This document shows positions 59,718-64,000 of a stretch of DNA of 64,000 bases, piece by piece. Every line of letters begins with the position of its first letter. Within the stretch, counting starts at the first letter, position 1. The translations under genes and the position numbers were made by a program. The notes under the pieces were generated by a model. It did no database searches, was not told where the DNA came from, and saw only the letters and a list, made by a program, of their open reading frames with translations. The DNA is from Heritagella_A intestinalis (GTDB taxonomy: Bacteria > Bacillota > Clostridia > Oscillospirales > Acutalibacteraceae), in contig CAJFQF010000011.1 in assembly GCA_904418995.1 (NCBI GenBank), forward strand, positions 1 to 64,000, given 5' to 3'.

Positions 59718-60089
59718 ATGGAGATGGAAGAAACCAATGGCCTGCGTCAGGCCCAGGTGCGGCGGGACAACTTTGTGCCGGATGTGCCGGAAGGGAAGGG
59801 GGGATGGTGCCCCCAGTGCGGGGCGTGGCGGCCGGGGCCGGTCTGCGGGGCCTGCCGCCGGCGGGAGTCGGTGCTGGCAGTGCTTTGGCCCCGGCGGGAA
59901 GCGTTTTTGGCCTGGTGGTTTGGGAACTGCCGGAACCAGTCGGAGATTTTAGGGGAAGCGTATCAGGCCCGGCGAAGGCGGTTTTTGCGGGAGGGCAACC
60001 GTCTGGGCCTGCTGGGCCTGGAACAGGCGGAGCGGGAATTTGCCCAGGGGCTGGGATGGAAGGAGGAGTTTGATGAAGTCGAAGCCTAA
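59718..60089 (+). CDS. Small zinc-finger protein of a mobile element remnant
   Basis: 123 aa; ATG follows AAAAGGGGGAAAG. Double Cys pair WCPQCG and VCGACRRR (about 33-51), then a charged helical region (QARRRRFLREGN). No named family. First gene of the rightward transcript facing ImmR; its end overlaps the next gene by 17 bases. Confidence 0.65.
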   Translation: MEMEETNGLRQAQVRRDNFVPDVPEGKGGWCPQCGAWRPGPVCGACRRRESVLAVLWPRREAFLAWWFGNCRNQSEILGEAYQARRRRFLREGNRLGLLGLEQAEREFAQGLGWKEEFDEVEA

Positions 60090-60873
60090 AAATATCCTGC
60101 TGTATCTGGACAGCCTGCCGGCGTTGGAGCAGCTTGCCCCGGAGAGCTGCGGCCGGGTAGTGGTGGCCCTGCTCCGGTACGCCCGGGACGGGGAGGAAGA
60201 CGGCGGTCTCAACACCATGGAAAAGCTCATGTTCGCTGTCCTCAAGAGCCAGGTGGACCGGGATTTGGAGAAATATCAAAAGAGGTGCCAGCGCAATCAG
60301 AAAAATGGGGCAGCGCACAAAAAGGGAAACAAAAAACCCACTGGGTTTCAGGAAGAAAACATAGAACCCAGTGGGTTCCAAGAAAAATTTATGGATGGAG
60401 ATAGAGATACAGATATAGATAGAGATAGAGACACAGATAGAGAGAGGGAGAGAGATACAGATACAAAAGAAGGCTCCCCCGGATTCCCGGAGGAGCTTCC
60501 TGTGGGGGCGCGCCCTTTGGAGGAGTCGTTTTCCACCTATCGGGAGATCTTTGTGGAAAGCTGTCCCTCTCTTCCCCAGCCGGAGCCGGTGGAGCTTTGG
60601 AGTCAGCGGCGCAAGGGGATGCTCCGGAACCTGGGGGTTCCCCCGGAGGAGTTCCGGCAGGTGTGCCAGATGGTGGAGGACAGCGATTTCCTCACCGGCC
60701 GCAGCGGCAAGTGGTACGGCTGCTCTCTGGATTGGCTGCTCCAGCCTGCCAACTGGCAGAAGGTCCGGGAGGGCAACTACCGGCCCGACCCCAAGCCCAA
60801 ACCATCCGGCCTGGGAGAGGGGCCTTCCTTTGATTTGGAGGCCTATGAGGCGGCAACCGGATGGAATTTATAA
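60073..60873 (+). CDS. DUF6291-type phage/plasmid replication-associated protein
   Basis: 266 aa from ATG 60073 after AGGAGGAG, overlapping the previous gene. N-terminal block ILLYLDSLPALEQLAPESCG with LLRYARDGEE resembles DUF6291-like proteins from phages and integrative elements. The middle (about 108-135) is a polar tract encoded by an AGATAG-type microsatellite (DGDRDTDIDRDRDTDRERER). The C-terminal part (WSQRRKGMLRNLGVPPEEFRQV, SDFLTGRSGKWYGCSLDWLLQPANWQKV) reads like the DnaD-like tail of replication initiators. Function inferred from these resemblances. Confidence 0.7.
   Translation: MKSKPKNILLYLDSLPALEQLAPESCGRVVVALLRYARDGEEDGGLNTMEKLMFAVLKSQVDRDLEKYQKRCQRNQKNGAAHKKGNKKPTGFQEENIEPSGFQEKFMDGDRDTDIDRDRDTDRERERDTDTKEGSPGFPEELPVGARPLEESFSTYREIFVESCPSLPQPEPVELWSQRRKGMLRNLGVPPEEFRQVCQMVEDSDFLTGRSGKWYGCSLDWLLQPANWQKVREGNYRPDPKPKPSGLGEGPSFDLEAYEAATGWNL
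60392..60465 (+). repeat. Hexanucleotide microsatellite (GATAGA/GATACA type)
   Basis: About 74 bp of GAGATA, GATACA and GAGAGA units in frame within the DUF6291-type gene. Six-base units keep the frame when the copy number changes. Confidence 0.85.
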
Positions 60874-60901
60874 TGCAGAAAAGATACAAGGAGGAATTTT
60901 T

Positions 60902-61222
60902 ATGCCGAATTATACAGGTGGTATGTCGATTTGCCCCTTTTACCAGCGGGAATCCCGGCTGAGCATTGTCTGCGAGGGCTATTGCGAGGAGCAGCAGATT
61001 GGAATGAAGTTCCGCACGGAGGCGGAGAAGCTCCAATGGCAGCAGAAGTACTGCCTGCGGTTTTACTATCCCCGGTGCCCGGTAGCGGCCACGGTGCTGT
61101 GGCACTACCAGGATCAGGAGAACCCCGCCGCACAGTGTGCGGTTCCAAGCCGCGAGAAACCTGGGTGTAAGAAACAACCTCGTTCCCGCGTAAATGGGCT
61201 GGCAGCGGAGACCAAAGCTTAG
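60902..61222 (+). CDS. Small Cys-containing phage-type protein whose 3' end is repeat-derived
   Basis: 106 aa from ATG 60902 after AAGGAGG. The first 75 residues (MPNYTGGMSICPFYQRES, IVCEGYCEE, KYCLRFYYPRC) contain Cys pairs and look like small zinc-binding proteins of phages and ICEs. The last 30 or so residues (CAVPSREKPGC...) are read from a copy of the 3'-end hairpin repeat that starts at 61128, so the original end was probably lost or displaced. Confidence 0.65.
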   Translation: MPNYTGGMSICPFYQRESRLSIVCEGYCEEQQIGMKFRTEAEKLQWQQKYCLRFYYPRCPVAATVLWHYQDQENPAAQCAVPSREKPGCKKQPRSRVNGLAAETKA

Positions 61223-61801
61223 CTTTGTGCGAACGGGGAGCGGGTGCCGTGTGCCAGTGGCAGAGTTAATTAGCCCCCATCTCTGAGGGGGGTGTCTGCG
61301 AATGCAGACGGGGGGAGTAAGAGAGCAGCTTTCTTCTCCCAATCTGCCCTTCTGTGGGAGGGTTCCCCCAAGCCCCTCATTGCCGCTCATGCCGCGGCGG
61401 GGCACTGTCTCGCCTGCCGGCTCGGTCGGTGCCTTGTTTGTGTGCCACCGGCACACGGCACCCCCTTTTCTCCTTGGATGAGAAAAGGGGGGAAAAGAAT
61501 CATATGGGGCGTCATCTTGACACGCCAGGCAAAACCGTCCCGGGAGGGACTGGTTTTGAAGGCGGTCAGGGTAGCTTTTTTTAACGCGCCGCAGCGGCAG
61601 CGATTAGCAGCCTGTCCCCCGCGTTGCTATTATTTTCCCACTCAGGCTGTTTACGCGGGAGAAAAGGCTGCGCCTTGATGATGCTATCTCGCGGCTTGGG
61701 AGCGGGCACTGCCCGCCACACCCAGGCTGTTTACGCGGGAGAAAAGCCCGCTCATAGATGCCAGCTATCTCGCGGCTTGGGAGTGGACACTGTCCACCTT
61801 G
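61128..61801. repeat. Composite repeat cluster
   Basis: No gene of its own. 61128-61203: 3'-end hairpin unit (CCGCACA/TGTGCGG). 61205-61223: CAAAGCT/AGCTTTG palindrome. 61275-61320: GTGTCTGC-GAAT-GCAGAC hairpin unit of the CTCCCTC family. 61385-61590: partial copy of the long composite element. 61635-61801: two tandem 3'-end hairpin units on the minus strand (stems GCGGGCA at 61702-61716 and GTGGACA at 61783-61797). Confidence 0.8.
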
Positions 61802-62335
61802 TTAGGGAATGCCGTAGCCGTTGGAAGCAGGGTCCAGGAACCAACCCAAGTGGAGCGGGAAAAAGGTAAAGACCACAAAACAGGCCAGCAGCCCGGCCAG
61901 CAAAATCACCGAGACCCATCCGGCCCAGGTTTTGCAGAACCATCGGGGCGGCGACACCCACCAGCGGTAGGAGAGCCAGAAGGTCAGGACGGTGGCAATG
62001 GCGAAGATGGCCAGGTCGGCAATCATGGTGTGGTAACCCAAAATCCCCGTGTAGGTGTAAAACAGCACCGTGATGGCCCCCATGCCGCAGAGGAGGGCCA
62101 GCAGGGTGGCGGGGAAGAACCCCTCAGAGGGCCGGCCGGATATTAGGTACTCCACCAGCAGGAACAGCAGCGCTGGGAAAAACAGCAGTTTCAGATGCTC
62201 CCAGGTGCTCTCGTTCACCGCCCCCACTGCCGCCCAAAAAATCCCTCCGAACCACTGGTAGGTGAAATGCAGCAGGGCACCCGCCGCCAGGGTGAAAATC
62301 GTCCCGGCAATGCTCCATCTGCGCTGGGCTTTCAT
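61802..62335 (-). CDS. Polytopic membrane protein, DUF6512-like
   Basis: 177 aa with five predicted transmembrane helices. The block VNESTWEHLKLLFFPALLF is the mark of the DUF6512-like proteins of gut Clostridia; no function is known. Start ATG 62333-62335; a GGGGGCGCGGCT stretch precedes it, so the ribosome-binding site is weak. The stop lies four bases before a GTGGACA/TGTCCAC hairpin. Confidence 0.75.
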   Translation of the reverse strand: MKAQRRWSIAGTIFTLAAGALLHFTYQWFGGIFWAAVGAVNESTWEHLKLLFFPALLFLLVEYLISGRPSEGFFPATLLALLCGMGAITVLFYTYTGILGYHTMIADLAIFAIATVLTFWLSYRWWVSPPRWFCKTWAGWVSVILLAGLLACFVVFTFFPLHLGWFLDPASNGYGIP

Positions 62336-62362
62336 AGCCGCGCCCCCTTTTTCTTGGACTTA

Positions 62363-62501
62363 GGGTGTATCTGATAAATCAAAAGTGCTGGAAAATTCGC
62401 TAAAAAGTAGTGGATGCAAGGCGCGAAACCGCGTTGCGCAACGCAGCAGACGCTGCTTGTTAGTAGAATTAGACAGTGCTGTGGGTTTTTCAGATGCACC
62501 C
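62363..62501. mobile_element. MITE-like element
   Basis: 139 bp bounded by near-perfect inverted ends, GGGTGTATCTGATAAA at left and the inverse of GGGTGCATCTGAAAAA at right, with an inner GCGTTGCGCAACGC palindrome and no reading frame. I see no clear target-site duplication. Confidence 0.6.
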
Positions 62502-62556
62502 TTGGGAAAAGTATACGCAGAAAACAGGAAAATATCCCGTTTCCGAAAAATAGCAC

Positions 62557-62585
62557 TTTACAGTATCACATTAGTGTGGTAAAAT
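62557..62585 (+). promoter_or_regulatory. Sigma-A type promoter of the amino-acid-binding lipoprotein gene
   Basis: TTTACA (62557-62562), 17-base spacer, TAAAAT (62580-62585). The spacer contains the palindrome CACATTAGTGTG. Confidence 0.7.
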
Positions 62586-62645
62586 GAAGAAGCGATTTTC
62601 CGGGGTTCCCGGAGCAAATTTGATTTCGGAAGGAAGGATTCCCCT

Positions 62646-63509
62646 ATGAAAAAGATATTCTCCCTGTTGTTAGCCGCTGTGATGTGCCTGTCCCTGTCTG
62701 CCTGCGCAGGCGGAGACAGCGGCAGTACCGTGGGCGGCACCGGCGACGACGCTTCCACCAGCGGCGCGGGTTCCGCAGCCAGCACCTCCTCGGAGGAAGA
62801 GAGCGATGTGGCCTATATTCAGGACAAAGGCACCCTGGTGGTGGGCATCACGGATTTTGCCCCTATGGACTACCAGGACGACAACGGCGAGTGGATTGGC
62901 TTTGACGCGGATATGGCCCGGGAGGTTGCCGACGCTCTGGGGGTGGAAGTGCAGTTCTCGGAGATTGAGTGGGGCAACAAGCTCATGGAGCTGGACAACA
63001 AGAGCGTGGATTGCCTGTGGAACGGCATGACCATCACCGATGAAATCACCAACGGCGCTTCCGCCACCAACCCCTACGCCAAGAACGCCCAGGTGGTAGT
63101 GGTGCCCGCCGATAAGGCCGACCAGTACAAGACCGCGGAGGATTTGCAGGGCCTGCTTATTGCCGTGGAGGACGGTTCCGCTGGCCAGGAGGCCGCAGAG
63201 GCGGAGGGCCTTGACTGCAACGCGGTGCAGAGCCAGGCCGCGGCTCTTATGGAAGTAGACGCCGGCACTTCGGACGCCTGTGTCATTGACCTGCTCATGG
63301 CCGGCGCTATGATTGGGGAAGGCACCAGCTATCCGGACTTGGTGGGCACGGTAGAGCTGACGGAAGAGGATTATGGCGTAGGCTGCCGTAAGGGCTCTGA
63401 TTTGACGGAGTTCATCAATGAGCAGTTTGTGAAGCTGTATGAGGACGGCACCATGGCAGAGCTGGCGGAGAAATACGGGATTTCCGATAATATCGTCGAG
63501 CAAAAGTAA
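62646..63509 (+). CDS. Amino acid ABC transporter substrate-binding lipoprotein (family 3)
   Basis: 287 aa after GGAAGGA. Lipobox LSAC (Cys20), a Gly/Ser/Thr linker (about 21-55), then the family 3 binding fold: KGTLVVGITDFAPMDYQDDNGEWIGFDADMAREVADALG is the typical opening (only its start and FDADMA are diagnostic), followed by NGMTITDE and LAEKYGISDN at the end. Binds an amino acid, polar or cystine-like being common in the family. No permease or ATPase gene follows; the next DNA is a repeat cluster. Confidence 0.93.
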   Translation: MKKIFSLLLAAVMCLSLSACAGGDSGSTVGGTGDDASTSGAGSAASTSSEEESDVAYIQDKGTLVVGITDFAPMDYQDDNGEWIGFDADMAREVADALGVEVQFSEIEWGNKLMELDNKSVDCLWNGMTITDEITNGASATNPYAKNAQVVVVPADKADQYKTAEDLQGLLIAVEDGSAGQEAAEAEGLDCNAVQSQAAALMEVDAGTSDACVIDLLMAGAMIGEGTSYPDLVGTVELTEEDYGVGCRKGSDLTEFINEQFVKLYEDGTMAELAEKYGISDNIVEQK

Positions 63510-63532
63510 ACAAAAAGGTGGGATTCCACGCG

Positions 63533-63726
63533 GAACTCCCCCAGTCAACTGACGTTGACAGCCCCCTCAAAGAGGGGGCCTGCCTCCCTCCATGAGGGAG
63601 GTGTCTGCGAATGCAGACGGAGGGAGTTAAAAGCGTCTGCCACCGGCATGCCGCACCCCCTCAAAGAGGGGGCCTGGCCTCCCTCCATGAGGGAGGTGTC
63701 TGCGAATGCAGACGGAGGGAGTAAAA
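63533..63726. repeat. CTCCCTC/GAGGGAG hairpin units
   Basis: One full and one partial unit after the binding-protein gene: ACTCCCCCAGTCAAC-TGAC-GTTGAC, CCCCTCAAAGAGGGGGC, then twice CCTCCCTCCATGAGGGAGG with the GTCTGC/GCAGAC hairpin and CGGAGGGAGT. Confidence 0.85.
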
Positions 63727-63759
63727 ACAAGGGAAGTTCTTAGAGGAAGGGGCCGCACA

Positions 63760-64000
63760 ATGTCACTGCCTTATGGAAAGAAAATGATTCCCCTTGCAAA
63801 GGAATTGCGGAAACACGCTACCAAGCAAGAAAACCACCTCTGGTATGACTTTCTCCGCAGCTATCCTGTGCGTTTTCAACGGCAAAAAGCAATTGGACAT
63901 TTTATCGTGGATTTTTACTGCCATGCCGCCAAGCTCGTTGTCGAAATAGATGGTTCCCAGCATTATACTGACCAGGGAACCGTTTATGATTCTGAGCGCA
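63760..64000 (+). CDS. DUF559 (Vsr-like PD-(D/E)XK nuclease fold) protein, 3' end cut by window
   Basis: 80 codons visible from ATG 63760 after AGAGGAAGGGG. Seen: LAKELRKHATKQENHLWYDFLR, VRFQRQKAIGHFIVDFYC and VEIDGSQHY, the D...ExD motif of the fold related to very-short-patch repair endonucleases. DUF559 proteins are about 120-130 aa, so one third is missing. A role in DNA repair or in mobile DNA is possible; no partner is visible. Confidence 0.85.
   Translation, partial: MSLPYGKKMIPLAKELRKHATKQENHLWYDFLRSYPVRFQRQKAIGHFIVDFYCHAAKLVVEIDGSQHYTDQGTVYDSER

Noticed and set aside
61292..61678. 128-codon plus-strand frame
   Set aside because: Made entirely of repeat modules; the same modules elsewhere are read in other frames or interrupted.

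Overview
The window looks like a chromosomal segment of a gut-type Gram-positive anaerobe of the Clostridia, most likely Oscillospiraceae/Ruminococcaceae. The grounds are GC-rich coding sequence, strong GGAGG ribosome-binding sites, lipoprotein and sortase-type signals, the prs/foldase/pth/mfd gene order, FIVAR-bearing wall-anchored glycosidases, and many short hairpin repeats between genes. The family assignment is inference; no rRNA or tRNA gene is present to test it.

Layout. 1-5830: an rRNA m5U methyltransferase cut by the left edge, two anchored or acetyltransferase genes in a short operon, an oligopeptide-binding lipoprotein and a polytopic membrane protein. 5940-9649: a cell-wall pair, a class B penicillin-binding protein and an FHA-FtsW/RodA fusion, split by a repeat cluster. 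9955-16202: envelope and zinc-ribbon proteins, then a three-gene operon (101-aa protein; HExxH metalloprotein with a ten-fold 43-residue repeat tail; VirD4-like ATPase), the best candidate here for an undescribed system. 17253-21302: a GGCT-fold protein and a heterodimeric ABC exporter. 21376-25827: a small frameshifted Gly/Pro protein, a maltose-type acetyltransferase, a frameshifted HTH regulator, a zinc-ribbon protein and a second rRNA methyltransferase. 25930-28990: an AT-richer island with a Crp-like regulator, zinc-ribbon and Cys-rich small proteins and a coiled-coil membrane protein.

29013-39545 holds two tandem, closely related GH85 endo-beta-N-acetylglucosaminidases with wall anchors, a likely tool for releasing host N-glycans. 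39672-40270 carries an unlisted 32-aa hydrophobic toxin with a convergent antisense RNA, plus a second antisense unit that has lost its toxin. 40362-47794 (minus strand) is the housekeeping run prs, foldase lipoprotein, pth, mfd. 48191-52758: an anchored metallophosphoesterase, then amt-glnK behind a promoter that runs straight into a terminator. 52951-58387: pyrE, AraC and MarR regulators, a metallophore-binding lipoprotein fused to a peptidoglycan-binding domain, and a DUF815 ATPase. 58575-61222 looks like a mobile-element remnant (ImmA/ImmR-like pair facing a DUF6291-type gene). 61802-64000: a membrane protein, a MITE-like element, an amino-acid-binding lipoprotein and a DUF559 nuclease cut by the right edge.

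The intergenic DNA is unusually structured. A hairpin whose stem sequence changes but stays complementary, followed by a constant TTCCAAGCCGCGAG-like block, sits directly at the 3' end of at least seven unrelated genes, always in the sense orientation. Two more repeat families, a roughly 550-bp composite element and a CTCCCTC/GAGGGAG hairpin unit, fill the other gaps.
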